DNA from: SCTD01 sp963784675
GTDB lineage: Bacteria > Actinomycetota > Actinomycetes > Mycobacteriales > SCTD01
NCBI GenBank assembly: GCA_963784675.1
Contig: CAWASE010000012.1
Location: 127,325-191,324, forward strand
Direction: 5' to 3'
Length of the DNA stretch: 64,000 nucleotides
Shown: positions 27,580-36,814 of the stretch, piece by piece
Numbering within the stretch: the first letter of the stretch is position 1
Layout of the letters: every line of letters begins with the position of its first letter
Position numbers and translations under genes: made by a program
Notes under the pieces: model-generated
The model's input: only the letters and a program-made list of their open reading frames with translations
Databases searched by the model: none
Told to the model about the DNA's origin: nothing

Positions 27580-28910
27580 GACGTGACGGCCTGCCCGTCG
27601 CGCAGCCGGTCGACGTCCCGGACGACCACCCGCTCACCGGCCCGGACCCCCGAGGTGACCTCGACCCGGTCGTCACCCTCGGCGCCGAGCCGCACCTCAC
27701 GCCGCTCGGCCGTGCCGTCCGCCACGACGAACACCGCCGCGCCACCACCGTCGCGCAGCACCGCGGCGCTCGCCACCGCGACGACGTCGCGCGCGACCTT
27801 CACCTGCAGCGCCACGACCGCGCTCATGCCCGGACGCGGTCGCGGTGCGGCCCCGTCACCGTCGCGCCCGGCGCCGAGCGCGAGCCGGACGCGATAGGTC
27901 ACGCCACCACCGGCCGAGGTCGTCGGCGCGACGTCGACCGCCTCGACCCGGCCCTGGTAGACCGCGTCGGGCACGGCGTCGAGCTGGACGCTGGCCGCGA
28001 TGCCCGTGGCGACGAGCAGCACGTCGGTCTCGTCGACCTCGGCGACGACGCTGAGCCCGGCGAGATCGGTGACGGTCAGCAGCGGAGCGCCGGACGACAC
28101 CCGCGTCCCGGGCAGCAGGCCCTGCGTCGTCGTGGTCAAGGCCGCTCCGGAGCCGCCGACGGCCCCCGCGGCCAGCCCCTGCAGCGACGACGGCAGCTGG
28201 CTGAGCAGACCGGAGACGTCGGTCCCGCCGGCCGCCGCCTGACCGGCACCCAGGGTCACCACGCCGGCCATCGGAGCCCGCACCGTCAGCGCCTCCACCG
28301 CCGCGCGCGCTGCCTCGACCGCGGCGTCGGCCTGGGCGCGCTGGCTGGCGGCGAACGCCGTGAGCGCCCCCTGCAGGCCGGCCGCGCCCGCGTCGACCTG
28401 CTCGAGGCTGCTGCGCGCCAGTCGCGAGGCGGCGGCGTACTGCTGCTCGGAGCGGGCGACGGCCTGCTCCGCGGCGGCCCGGGCCGCCGGGTCGGAGATC
28501 TGTGCCGCGGCGGCCCGACCGGCGTCGAAGGACGAGCGCGCCGCGGCGTCGAGCTGGTCCTGCATCGGACGCAGGTCCGCCCGCGGGATCCGGGTCGTGG
28601 TGGTCGCTCCGGCCCGTGCCGCCAGCGCCTGCTGCAGCCGCTGCTGCGCGGCGGGGCTCGACAGCCGGACCAGCACCGCTCCGGTCTCGACGGTCGCGCC
28701 GTCCTCGACCAGCACCGCCTCGACCGTCGCGTCCGCGGGCGCCGTCAGCGCTGCGGTGGCGCGGGCGGCCACGGAGCCGGGGGCCTCGACGAGCTCGGCG
28801 ACGTTCGCGCGCCCCACCTCGGCGGTCTGCACCCGCGCCGCACCGTCGCTCGAGCAGCCGGTGACCAACAGGCCGGCGCAGGCCAGGACGAGCAGGGGCT
28901 TCACCGGCAC
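27576..28910 (-). CDS. HlyD/MacA-like efflux adaptor lipoprotein
   Basis: The 444-residue protein has a lipoprotein signal with lipobox LVTGC near residue 18, a split biotinyl-lipoyl-like domain (VEAVLVEDGATVETGAVLV and a second half near 225-245), a long Ala-rich helical hairpin (about 90-220) and beta-barrel segments ending VRAGERVVVRDVDRL. In a Gram-positive it would sit on the outer face of the membrane and join the MacB-like permease. A Gly/Ala-rich insert (about 238-275) is unusual. Two GTG starts, 28908-28910 and 28902-28904, are possible. Confidence 0.88.
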   Translation of the reverse strand: MPVKPLLVLACAGLLVTGCSSDGAARVQTAEVGRANVAELVEAPGSVAARATAALTAPADATVEAVLVEDGATVETGAVLVRLSSPAAQQRLQQALAARAGATTTTRIPRADLRPMQDQLDAAARSSFDAGRAAAAQISDPAARAAAEQAVARSEQQYAAASRLARSSLEQVDAGAAGLQGALTAFAASQRAQADAAVEAARAAVEALTVRAPMAGVVTLGAGQAAAGGTDVSGLLSQLPSSLQGLAAGAVGGSGAALTTTTQGLLPGTRVSSGAPLLTVTDLAGLSVVAEVDETDVLLVATGIAASVQLDAVPDAVYQGRVEAVDVAPTTSAGGGVTYRVRLALGAGRDGDGAAPRPRPGMSAVVALQVKVARDVVAVASAAVLRDGGGAAVFVVADGTAERREVRLGAEGDDRVEVTSGVRAGERVVVRDVDRLRDGQAVTS

Positions 28911-28981
28911 AGCGTACGGAGGTCCGGCCGTCCGCGCCCGCCCGGAGCGCCTCCCCGGGCACACGACCGGACCCTCGTCCA

Positions 28982-29031
28982 GACGCCGGGCGCGGCGTCC
29001 GCGACGGCTCCGGCGCCCGCCTCAGGAGCCG
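28982..29031 (-). terminator. two small hairpins after proC
   Basis: GACGCCG/CGGCGTC (28982-28999, loop GGCG) and CGGCTCC/GGAGCCG (29005-29031) are perfect 7-bp stems in the gap between the proC stop and the adaptor gene. They could end proC transcription. Confidence 0.4.
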
Positions 29032-29038
29032 GGTCTGT

Positions 29039-29845
29039 TCAGCCGCCGGCGGCCAGCTGCACGGAGCGGTCGCGCGCAGCCTCGATCGCCGCGAGCATCG
29101 CGGCGCGGACGCCGTGGTCCTCCATCGTGCGGATCGCGGCGATCGTCGTACCCCCGGGCGAGGTCACGGCCTCTCGCAGCAGCACCGGGTGCTCGCCCGA
29201 CTCGCGCAGCATGCGGGCGGAACCGACCGCCGTCTGCACGATCAGCTCCGCCGCCACCGCCCGCGGCAGGCCGAGGAGGATGCCGGCGTCGATCATCGCC
29301 TCGACGAGGAAGAAGAAGTAGGCCGGGCCGCTGCCCGACAGCGCCGTCACGGCGTCCTGCTGCGTCTCGGGCACGCGGACGACCTTGCCCACCTTGCTCA
29401 GCAGGTCCTCGACGGTCTGCAGGTGCTCGGCGCCGGCGTGCGAGCCGGGGCTGATCGCCGACATCGCCTCGTCGACGAACACCGGGGTGTTGGTCATGAC
29501 GCGGACGACCGGCGTGCCGGCGGGGACCAGCTCCTCGACCAGCGAGGTGGTGATCCCGGCCGCCATCGAGACCACGAGCGTCTGCGGGCGCAGGTGCGGA
29601 CCGACGTCGGCGAGCAGCGCCCGCATGTCCTGCGGCTTGACCACCAGCAGGACGACGTCCGCCTGCGCGGCGGCCTCTTCCGGGCTCGGCGTAAGAACGC
29701 CGTAGCGGGAGCCGATCTCGGCGGCACGCTCGGCATAGCGCTCGGCGGCCAGCAGCGAGCCGGCAGGGGTCCCGGACCGCAGCAGCCCGGAGAGCAGGGC
29801 CTCGCCGAGCTTGCCGACGCCCAGCAGGGCGATGGTCGTGGTCAT
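29039..29845 (-). CDS. proC: pyrroline-5-carboxylate reductase
   Basis: ProC reduces pyrroline-5-carboxylate to proline with NAD(P)H, the last step of proline synthesis. The 268-residue protein has the N-terminal cofactor motif LLGVGKLGEALLSGLL, VVKPQD, and the C-terminal signature region TALSGSGPAYFFFLVEA...SPGGTTIAAIRTME. It corresponds to Rv0500. The ATG overlaps the proline dehydrogenase stop as ATGA, which places proline breakdown and synthesis enzymes in one transcript. Confidence 0.96.
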   Translation of the reverse strand: MTTTIALLGVGKLGEALLSGLLRSGTPAGSLLAAERYAERAAEIGSRYGVLTPSPEEAAAQADVVLLVVKPQDMRALLADVGPHLRPQTLVVSMAAGITTSLVEELVPAGTPVVRVMTNTPVFVDEAMSAISPGSHAGAEHLQTVEDLLSKVGKVVRVPETQQDAVTALSGSGPAYFFFLVEAMIDAGILLGLPRAVAAELIVQTAVGSARMLRESGEHPVLLREAVTSPGGTTIAAIRTMEDHGVRAAMLAAIEAARDRSVQLAAGG

Positions 29846-30762
29846 GAGCGGCTCAGCAGCGCGCGGAGGAAGAAGCTCAGGTTGGCAGGGCGTTCGGCGA
29901 GTCGGCGCATGAGGTAGCCGTACCACTCGTCGCCGTACGGCGTGTAGACGCGGACGGTGTGACCGGCCGCGGCCAGCCGCTCCTGCTCCCGCGGACGGAT
30001 GCCGTAGAGCAGCTGGAACTCGTACGTCCCGGGCGCTCGGCCGCCCGACAGCGCAGCCTCGATCATGGCCGGGTCGTGGGTGGCGACCATCGGGTAGCCG
30101 GCGCCGTCCATGAGCACCTGCAGGCAGCGGCGGTAGGACGCGTCGACCTGCTCGGCGTCCTGGAAGGCGACGCTCTCGGGTTCGGCGTAGGCGCCCTTGC
30201 ACAGGCGCACGCGGCTGCCCGCCCCCGCCAGCGCGCGGCAGTCTTCTTCGGTGCGGACCAGATAGGCCTGCACGACCGCGCCGGTGCTCGGGAAGTCCGC
30301 CCGCAGCCGCCGCAGCGTCGCGAGGGTGCGGTCGGTCGTGGTGTGGTCCTCCATGTCGAGGGTGACGGTGGTGCCGGCCGTGGCGGCCGCGGCACAGATG
30401 CGTCGGGCACCCGTCTCGGCCAGCTCGTCCGACAGCGTCTGGCCGACGGCCGACAGCTTGACCGACACCTCGACCCGACCGCCCGAGGTCAGTCCGGCGG
30501 CGTGCAGCTTCGCGAGCAGGTCCAGGTAGGCCTGCACCGTCGCCTCGGCCCGCGCCGCGTCGGTGGTGTCCTCGCCGAGGTGGTCCAGGCTGACCGCCAG
30601 GCCCTTCCCGACGAGCGCGGCGGCGGCGCGTACCGCGTCGTCGGCCGCCTCCCCGGCGACGAACCGGCGCACCACCTGGCGGCTGACCGGCGCACCGCCG
30701 ACGAGCTTCTCGATGCGGGCGCTGCGGGCGGCAGCCAGGATCAGCGAGCGGGGCGTCAGCAC
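29842..30762 (-). CDS. monofunctional proline dehydrogenase
   Basis: A 306-residue FAD enzyme that oxidises proline to pyrroline-5-carboxylate. The beta/alpha-barrel carries KLSAVGQTL, LDMEDH, QAYLVRTEEDCR, RLCKGAYAEP and the C-terminal substrate helix YGYLMRRLAERPAN, whose arginines bind the carboxylate. GTG 30760-30762 gives MLTPRSLILAAARS. It is coupled upstream of proC. Since one enzyme makes and the other uses pyrroline-5-carboxylate, the pair could run a proline cycle. Confidence 0.92.
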   Translation of the reverse strand: MLTPRSLILAAARSARIEKLVGGAPVSRQVVRRFVAGEAADDAVRAAAALVGKGLAVSLDHLGEDTTDAARAEATVQAYLDLLAKLHAAGLTSGGRVEVSVKLSAVGQTLSDELAETGARRICAAAATAGTTVTLDMEDHTTTDRTLATLRRLRADFPSTGAVVQAYLVRTEEDCRALAGAGSRVRLCKGAYAEPESVAFQDAEQVDASYRRCLQVLMDGAGYPMVATHDPAMIEAALSGGRAPGTYEFQLLYGIRPREQERLAAAGHTVRVYTPYGDEWYGYLMRRLAERPANLSFFLRALLSRS

Positions 30763-30820
30763 GCCGCCACGGTACGACCCGCGCTCCCACGGCCTGTCCA
30801 CACCGCGCCGGCCACCGACA

Positions 30821-31906
30821 ATGGTGGCCGTGCCCACCCGCTGCGACGTCCTGGTCGTCGGCTGCGGGCCCGTGGGCGCCGTCCTGGCCGCCCGGCTGGG
30901 CGCGCGTGGCCTGGACGTCGTCGTGGTCGAGCGGACCACCGAGGTGCATCCGCTCCCGCGCGCGGTCGCTGCCGACGACCAGGTGCAGCACCTGCTCGAC
31001 ACCGTCGCCCCCGGGTTGCTCGACGGGGCGGTGCGCGACGTCGGCGTCCGACTGGTGGACCGCCGCCACCGTGAGCTCGGCGCGCTGCGCTTCCCGCCCG
31101 GGCCGCACGGACACCCCGGCCTGACGCTGTTCTCCCAGCCCGAGCTGGAGCACCGCCTGCGCCCGGTCGTCGCGGCGTCGGCCGACCTGCGTCTCGGCGT
31201 CGGCCTGGCCGGGCTCGCGCAGGACGCGTCCGGCGTGAGCGCCGTCCTGGACGACGGAGCGACGCTCCGGACGCGCTGGCTGGTCGGGACCGACGGTGCC
31301 GGCTCCCTCGTGCGTCAGGCGGCCGGGATCGCCTGGACGGGAAGGGACCTGGCCCGCTGGCTCGTCGTCGACGTCGCAGGCGCGGTGGCTCGGCCGGGCC
31401 TGACCTACACCTGCGACCCCGACCGGCCGCAGGTCGACATGCCGGTACCCGGCGGACACCGCTGGGAGTGGTTGCTGCGCGAGGACGAGCAGGTGCCCGA
31501 CCCGGCAGCGCTGCTGTCGCGCGACGTCGACCCGACCTCGGTCCGGGTCGTGCGGGCGGCGCCCTACCGCTACGGCGCGCGCAGCGCCGCACGCTGGCAG
31601 CGCGGACGGGTGCTGCTGGCCGGCGACGCCGCGCACACCATGCCGCCGTTCGCCGGGCAGGGCCTGGGCGCCGGGGTGCGCGACGCGGTCCTGCTCGCGG
31701 ACCTGCTGGCCACCGGCGACCCGTCGACGTATGAGTCGCGACGGGCGCCGCACGTGCGCGAGATGACGCGGTTGTCGCTGCTGCTCGGCGCCGTGGTCGA
31801 GGCGCGCCACGGCACCGCGGTCCGGGACCTGCTCCTGCGCGGCGCCTTCGGTGCACCTCGGCTGGGGCCCTGGTTGCGCAGGGGCGGGCCCCGCCGCCCG
31901 GACTGA
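30821..31906 (+). CDS. FAD-dependent monooxygenase (PHBH/MhpA-like)
   Basis: A 361-residue flavoprotein hydroxylase: FAD motif VVGCGPVGAVLAARLG (near 11-26), the DG motif VGTDGAGSLVRQAAG, and the GD motif LLAGDAAHTMPPFAGQGLGAGVRDA. These define the class A aromatic-ring monooxygenases. The substrate is unknown, and the protein is short because it lacks the C-terminal thioredoxin-like domain of MhpA. It is divergent from the proline dehydrogenase gene with a 58-base gap. GTG 30830 is an alternative start. Confidence 0.88.
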   Translation: MVAVPTRCDVLVVGCGPVGAVLAARLGARGLDVVVVERTTEVHPLPRAVAADDQVQHLLDTVAPGLLDGAVRDVGVRLVDRRHRELGALRFPPGPHGHPGLTLFSQPELEHRLRPVVAASADLRLGVGLAGLAQDASGVSAVLDDGATLRTRWLVGTDGAGSLVRQAAGIAWTGRDLARWLVVDVAGAVARPGLTYTCDPDRPQVDMPVPGGHRWEWLLREDEQVPDPAALLSRDVDPTSVRVVRAAPYRYGARSAARWQRGRVLLAGDAAHTMPPFAGQGLGAGVRDAVLLADLLATGDPSTYESRRAPHVREMTRLSLLLGAVVEARHGTAVRDLLLRGAFGAPRLGPWLRRGGPRRPD

Positions 31907-31916
31907 GCCGGACCCG

Positions 31917-32699
31917 CTACGCGTCCAGCAGCCAGCTGCGGCCGGCCGCCCAGGCCTCGCTGCTCGGATCGATCGGGTCGCGGTGGTTGCCGGGACTCTC
32001 GACCAGGCTGACGCCGCTGCGCGCGGCGTAGACGCGCGACCGCTCGACCGGGATCGTCTCGTCGTCGACACCGTGGACGACCAGCGTCGGGACGGGCGGC
32101 GCGCCCCGACGGAGCGGATCGGCCTGCGCCCAGCGGGTCGGGACGCTGTCGGCGGTGCCGCCGAGCAGCAGCTCGGCCGGCCCCCTGGCCCGCGCCAGGT
32201 CGGTCACCGGGGCCAGCGCCAGGACCCGCCGGACCGGCACGACCGGCGCCGCGCCGACCGCCCCCGCCGGCAGCGAGACCCGGGCGCCGGCCCACAGCGC
32301 CAGCTGGCCGCCCGCGGAGTGCCCGACCACGTCGACCCGCGACAGGTCCAGCCCGCGGTCGAGGCCGGCCAGCGCGTCGATGCCGTCCGCGACGTCGTCG
32401 AACGTCATCGGCCAACCGCCTCCGCCGCCACCGCGGCGCAGCCCGGAGCCCGGACCGACCCGGCGGTACTCCAGGTTCCAGACGGCGAACCCGACGCCGA
32501 CGAGGTCGCGCGCCAGCGGACGGCACAGGAGCTTGCCGTACTGCGTGCGCCAGTAGCCCCCGTGCAGCAGCACCGCGACCGGGTGGGGACCGGTCCCGGC
32601 CGGCAGGTACAGCTCGGCGACCTGCGAGGGGTCAGCGCCCAGCCGGTGCGTCTCCGGCCGGGCCAGCGCCGAGAGCGCGATCTTCAGCGGCAGGTTCAC
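31917..32699 (-). CDS. alpha/beta hydrolase (esterase/peptidase-like)
   Basis: The 260-residue protein has an oxyanion-hole HGG motif (LLHGGYW), the nucleophile elbow GHSAGG, an acid residue in GVDDETIP and a final His in GNHRD, the Ser-Asp-His triad of the BD-FAE/esterase subfamily. A Gly-rich loop (GSGLRRGGGGGG) follows the HGG strand. The substrate is unknown. It converges with the monooxygenase gene at ten bases. Confidence 0.9.
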   Translation of the reverse strand: MNLPLKIALSALARPETHRLGADPSQVAELYLPAGTGPHPVAVLLHGGYWRTQYGKLLCRPLARDLVGVGFAVWNLEYRRVGPGSGLRRGGGGGGWPMTFDDVADGIDALAGLDRGLDLSRVDVVGHSAGGQLALWAGARVSLPAGAVGAAPVVPVRRVLALAPVTDLARARGPAELLLGGTADSVPTRWAQADPLRRGAPPVPTLVVHGVDDETIPVERSRVYAARSGVSLVESPGNHRDPIDPSSEAWAAGRSWLLDA

Positions 32700-32721
32700 C
32701 AGCGCCAGGGTAGGCCTTCCG

Positions 32722-33606
32722 CTAGGTGGACGGAGGCGCGGCCGCAGCGGGCGCCTGCGCCCCGTTCGAGGTCGCGGCCGACGCCGGCGGCAGCGGAGCC
32801 GGCGCCGCCAGGTTGAGCCGGGTGAAGGCCAGCGCCTCGGCCAGGTCGGACTCCCGCTCGGCCCGGTCGACGGCCTTGCGGGTGTTCACCTCGACCACCA
32901 CCAGGCCCGAGAACCCTTGCACCGCGAGGCTCTCCAGCAGCTCGGCGCACGGCTGGTTGCCGCGCCCGGGCACCAGGTGCTCGTCGCGGGCCGTGCCGGT
33001 GCCGTCGGCGATGTGGATGTGGGCGAGCCGGTCCCCCATGACCTGCGCCATGGCCATCGCGTCGGACTGGCTGACCGCCGTGTGCGAGAGGTCGAGGGTG
33101 AAGTCGGGGAAGTCTTCGTCGGTCGGGTCCCAGTCGGGCGAGTAGGGCGTCACCTCCCGGCCGCGCGCCCGCAGCGGGAACATGTTCTCCACCGCGAAGC
33201 GCACGTCGGTCTCGCCCGACATCTGCTGGATGCCGCCGACGAACTGCCGCGCGTACTCGCGCTGCCAGCGGAACGGCGGGTGCACCACGACGGTCTCGGA
33301 GCCGCAGAGCTCGGCCGCCTCCTTCGCCCGCACGAGCTTGGCCCACGGGTCGGTGCCCCACACCCGCTGCGTGATGACCAGGCAGGGTGCGTGCAGCGCC
33401 AGGATCGGCACCTGGTGGTAGTCCGAGAGCCGTCGCAGCGCGTTCACGTCCTGGCTCACGGGGTCGGTCCAGACCATCACCTCGACGCCGTCGTAGCCGA
33501 GCCGCGCGGCCGTCTCGAAGGCGTTGGCCGTGGTCTCGGGGTACACGCTCGCCGTGGACAGCGCGACCTTGGCAGCCGGGACCTGGACGACGGGGGGCGG
33601 AGTCAT
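32722..33606 (-). CDS. sugar phosphate isomerase/epimerase (AP endonuclease 2-like barrel)
   Basis: A 294-residue TIM-barrel protein with the metal-ligand pattern of the family: LHAP, VVHPPFRWQ, FAVENMFP, DLSHTA, HIHIADGTG and VVEVNTR, supplying His and Glu/Asp ligands. The last 30 residues are an Ala/Pro-rich tail. It is the orthologue by position of Rv0498, upstream of the Ppx/GppA gene in actinobacteria. The substrate is unknown. Confidence 0.9.
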   Translation of the reverse strand: MTPPPVVQVPAAKVALSTASVYPETTANAFETAARLGYDGVEVMVWTDPVSQDVNALRRLSDYHQVPILALHAPCLVITQRVWGTDPWAKLVRAKEAAELCGSETVVVHPPFRWQREYARQFVGGIQQMSGETDVRFAVENMFPLRARGREVTPYSPDWDPTDEDFPDFTLDLSHTAVSQSDAMAMAQVMGDRLAHIHIADGTGTARDEHLVPGRGNQPCAELLESLAVQGFSGLVVVEVNTRKAVDRAERESDLAEALAFTRLNLAAPAPLPPASAATSNGAQAPAAAAPPST

Positions 33607-33651
33607 GAGGTCTCCAGGCTACGGTCCCGGGCCGTCGACGCAACCAGGAGA

Positions 33652-34584
33652 TCAGCCGCCGGCGAGCCAGTCCAGCCGGCGCAGGATCACGCCCTCGCGC
33701 AGGGCCCAGGGGCAGATCGACACCTGTTCCACCCCGAGGACGTCCAGCGTCGCCTGGGCGACGAGTGCCCCCGCCAGCAGCTGCTGCGCCCGGCCGGGCG
33801 ACACCCCGGGCAGCCCGCTGCGCGCCGCGGTGGACATCGGCGCCAGCTCCGCGACGATGCGGTCCAGCCCGCTGCGCCGCAACCGTCGGGGCACCCGCGG
33901 CCCCTGGGCGTAGGGCGCCGCGCCGTCCAGCCGCGCCAGCGAGCGGAAGGTCTTGGACGTCGCCACGGCGCGGTCCGGCGGGCCGAGCGAGAGCAGCTCC
34001 TCCCGCACGCCGGCGACCTGCTCGCGCGCGTAGGCCCGCACGGCGTCGACGTCGCGACGGCGAGGCGGGTCGCCCGGCAGGCGGTCCCGGGTCAACCGGC
34101 CGGCCCCCAGCGGCAGCGAGAGCGCGATGTCGGGATCCTCGTCGCGACCGGTGGCGAGCTCGAGCGAGCCTCCGCCGATGTCGAGGCAGAGCAGCCGTCC
34201 CGAGCTCCAGCCGAACCAGCGCCGCACCGCCAGGAAGGTCAGCCGCGCCTCGTCCGAACCGGGCAGGACCAGCAGCTCGACACCCGTCTGCTCCCGGACG
34301 GCGGCCAGCACGTCTGCGGAGTCCGTGGCGTCGCGGACGGCCGAGGTCGCGAAGGCGACCAGATCCTCGACGCCCTCCTCGCGGGCGGCGCTGCGGGCCT
34401 CCTCGACCGCGGCGCACAGGGCCGCCGTCCCCCTCGGTCCGAGCGCGCCGTCCGCCTGCAGCAGCTCGGCCAGCCGGAGCTCTTCCTTGTGGGAGCGGAC
34501 CGGGTCCGGATGACCACCCTGGTGCGCATCGACGACCAGCAGGTGGACGGTGTTGGAGCCCACGTCCAGCACCCCGAGCCGCAT
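33652..34584 (-). CDS. Ppx/GppA family exopolyphosphatase-like protein
   Basis: The 310-residue protein has the actin-like ATPase fold of exopolyphosphatases and guanosine pentaphosphatases: phosphate-1 loop DVGSNTVHLLVVD near the start, ATSAVRDA, and the second phosphate loop DIGGGSLELA. It matches Rv0496. These enzymes degrade polyphosphate or pppGpp, linking it with the nearby PhoU/SenX3/RegX3 genes. I chose the ATG at 34582-34584, but an in-frame ATG at 34590 would add two residues. Confidence 0.92.
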   Translation of the reverse strand: MRLGVLDVGSNTVHLLVVDAHQGGHPDPVRSHKEELRLAELLQADGALGPRGTAALCAAVEEARSAAREEGVEDLVAFATSAVRDATDSADVLAAVREQTGVELLVLPGSDEARLTFLAVRRWFGWSSGRLLCLDIGGGSLELATGRDEDPDIALSLPLGAGRLTRDRLPGDPPRRRDVDAVRAYAREQVAGVREELLSLGPPDRAVATSKTFRSLARLDGAAPYAQGPRVPRRLRRSGLDRIVAELAPMSTAARSGLPGVSPGRAQQLLAGALVAQATLDVLGVEQVSICPWALREGVILRRLDWLAGG

Positions 34585-34654
34585 GAGCATCCACGCTACC
34601 CAGCCGGCGTCCTGGTGCAGCTGTGATCCACTTCCGGGCACGTAGGCTCGACGG

Positions 34655-36814
34655 GTGTCCATACAGCACCGCGGGCCTACGGGCAGCCTTCGGCCGCAGC
34701 AGCAGACCGAGCTGCGGCGGGCCACCGCCGCCATCGTCGACGACGCCGTCCCGGACCGCGCCGATCCTGACGCGCTGCGCACGCGGCTGCCGTCGGTGCT
34801 GCACGACAGCCCCGCCGCCGTCCTGCTGCTGGACGTGCCGAACGGGCAGGTCGTGCAGGCGAACCCGGCCGGCCACGACCTCGTCGACACCTCTCCGCTC
34901 CCCCTGCCCGCCGCAGCCTGGCGCGAGCTGGCCTCGCTGACCCGTTCGGACGGCACCTCCTACCCCGCCGGCGCCGACCCGGTGAGCCGGCTGCTGGCCG
35001 GCGCCGAGGTCTCGGGCGAGCGGGTGCTGACCCGCGGGTCGCCCCAGTGGCTCACCGGCTGCCCGCTGCCCGGGTCGGACCCTGCGCTCGCCCTGCTCGT
35101 GCTGCTGCCGGTCGAGGCGACCGCCTCCGGCGCCGAGGTGCGCGACCGGGCCGTGGTGGCCGCCGGCCTGGCGTTCACGATCAGCGACCCCCGGCAGCCG
35201 GACAACCCGCTGATCTTCGTCAACCCGGCCTTCGAGCGCACCACCGGCTACAGCGCCGAGGAGGTGCTGCACACCAACTGCCGCTTCCTGCAGGGACCGG
35301 ACACCGATCCCGCCGCCGTGCAGAAGATCCGGGACGTGCTGGCCAAGCGCGAGCACCGCAGCGTCACGCTGCTGAACTACCGCAAGGACGGCACGGCCTT
35401 CTGGAACGAGGTGGCCCTGTCCCCGGTGTTCGACGGCGACGGCGAGCTCACGCACTACGTCGGCATCCAGTCCGACGTGACGGTCCGGGTGGGCGTCGAG
35501 CAGGAGCGCAAGCGGCACCTGCTCGCCGAGCGCGAGGCCCGGATGGCCGCCGAAGGGGCGCAGCGCCGGCTGGCGCTGCTTGCCGAGGCCACCTCGATGC
35601 TCGCCAGCACCCTGGACGTCGACGAGTCCCTGGACCGGTTGACCGCCCTCGTCGTGCCGGTGCTCGCCGACTTCTGCACGGTGCACCTGCTCGACGACGA
35701 CGGCGGCGTGCAACGGATCGCGGCGCGCCACCGCGATCCCGCCCAGGTCGGGCTGCTGCACCGCCTGGAGGAGCTCCAGTCCCAGGGCCTGTCCGGGCAG
35801 TCGGTGACCGAGCGGGTGCTGGCCGGGGCACCGGCCCAGCTGGTGCGGGTCGATGAGGAGGTCCTGGCGCAGGGCATCCAGGACCCCGAGCTGCTGGAGG
35901 TCTTCCGCGCGCTCGAGATCACCTGGGCGATGGTCGTCCCGCTGCGGGCCCGTCGCAACGTGCTGGGCGTGCTGACGCTGTTCGCCAGCACCTCCGGGCG
36001 CGACTTCAAGGAGGCCGACCTGTCGTTGGCCGCCGACCTCGGTCGCCGTGCGGCGCTCACCGTCGACAACGCCCGCCTCTACCAGCGCGAGCACCGTGTC
36101 GCCGAGCAGCTGCAGCGCAGCCTGCTGCCGGTGCTGCCGGTGGTCCCCGGTCTGGACGTCGCCTCCCGCTACCTGCCGGGTGTCACCGCAGCCCGGGTCG
36201 GCGGCGACTGGTACGACGTGCTGGTCCTGCCCGACGGCGCGGTCGGCGTCGCGATCGGTGACGTCATGGGCCACGACCTCGCCGCCGCCGCCTCGATGGG
36301 ACAGCTCCGCTCGGTGCTGCAGAGCTATGCCTGGCAGGGCAGCTCACCGCCCGTCGTGCTGGACCGGCTCGACCAGCTCGTGCAGGGCCTGTCCATGGCG
36401 CAGCTGGCGACCTGCGTCTACGGCCGGCTGGACCGGCCCACCTCCGAGCGTGCGGGCATGCTGCGGCTGGCGAACGCCGGGCACCTTCCCCCGGCGCTGC
36501 GCGAGCCGGACGGCACGGTCCGGCTGATCGCCACGTCGCCGGACCTGCTGGTCGGCGCCGCCCTGGGCACCCGCCGTACCGAGGTCGCCGTGCCGCTGCA
36601 GCCGGGATCGGTGCTCGTGCTGTGCACCGACGGTCTCGTCGAGCAGCGCGGACGCTCCCTGGACACCGGTCTGGTCGCCCTCCAGGACGCCCTCGCGAGC
36701 GCGCCGCTCGACGACGCGGAGGCCATCGCCGACCATCTCGTCGCCACCCTCGGCGGACCCGACCTGGAGGACGACGTCGCCCTGCTCGTGCTGCGGATCC
36801 TGAGTCCTGCGTGA
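34655..36814 (+). CDS. LOV-GAF-PP2C: probable blue-light-regulated SpoIIE-type phosphatase
   Basis: A 719-residue cytoplasmic protein. An N-terminal PAS-like part (about 45-150) precedes a LOV domain (about 165-280) with the flavin-adduct cysteine Cys209 in TNCRFLQG. LOV also keeps Asn241 and Asn251 in LLNYRKDG and FWNEV, and the glutamine in GIQSD. A GAF domain (about 305-470) and a PP2C/SpoIIE phosphatase domain (about 490-715) follow, with metal-site motifs GGDWYD, GDVMGHD and a final DDVALLV. PP2C enzymes of this type dephosphorylate anti-sigma antagonists. Here light would be the input. GTG start. The stop overlaps the next gene as GTGA. Confidence 0.9.
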   Translation: MSIQHRGPTGSLRPQQQTELRRATAAIVDDAVPDRADPDALRTRLPSVLHDSPAAVLLLDVPNGQVVQANPAGHDLVDTSPLPLPAAAWRELASLTRSDGTSYPAGADPVSRLLAGAEVSGERVLTRGSPQWLTGCPLPGSDPALALLVLLPVEATASGAEVRDRAVVAAGLAFTISDPRQPDNPLIFVNPAFERTTGYSAEEVLHTNCRFLQGPDTDPAAVQKIRDVLAKREHRSVTLLNYRKDGTAFWNEVALSPVFDGDGELTHYVGIQSDVTVRVGVEQERKRHLLAEREARMAAEGAQRRLALLAEATSMLASTLDVDESLDRLTALVVPVLADFCTVHLLDDDGGVQRIAARHRDPAQVGLLHRLEELQSQGLSGQSVTERVLAGAPAQLVRVDEEVLAQGIQDPELLEVFRALEITWAMVVPLRARRNVLGVLTLFASTSGRDFKEADLSLAADLGRRAALTVDNARLYQREHRVAEQLQRSLLPVLPVVPGLDVASRYLPGVTAARVGGDWYDVLVLPDGAVGVAIGDVMGHDLAAAASMGQLRSVLQSYAWQGSSPPVVLDRLDQLVQGLSMAQLATCVYGRLDRPTSERAGMLRLANAGHLPPALREPDGTVRLIATSPDLLVGAALGTRRTEVAVPLQPGSVLVLCTDGLVEQRGRSLDTGLVALQDALASAPLDDAEAIADHLVATLGGPDLEDDVALLVLRILSPA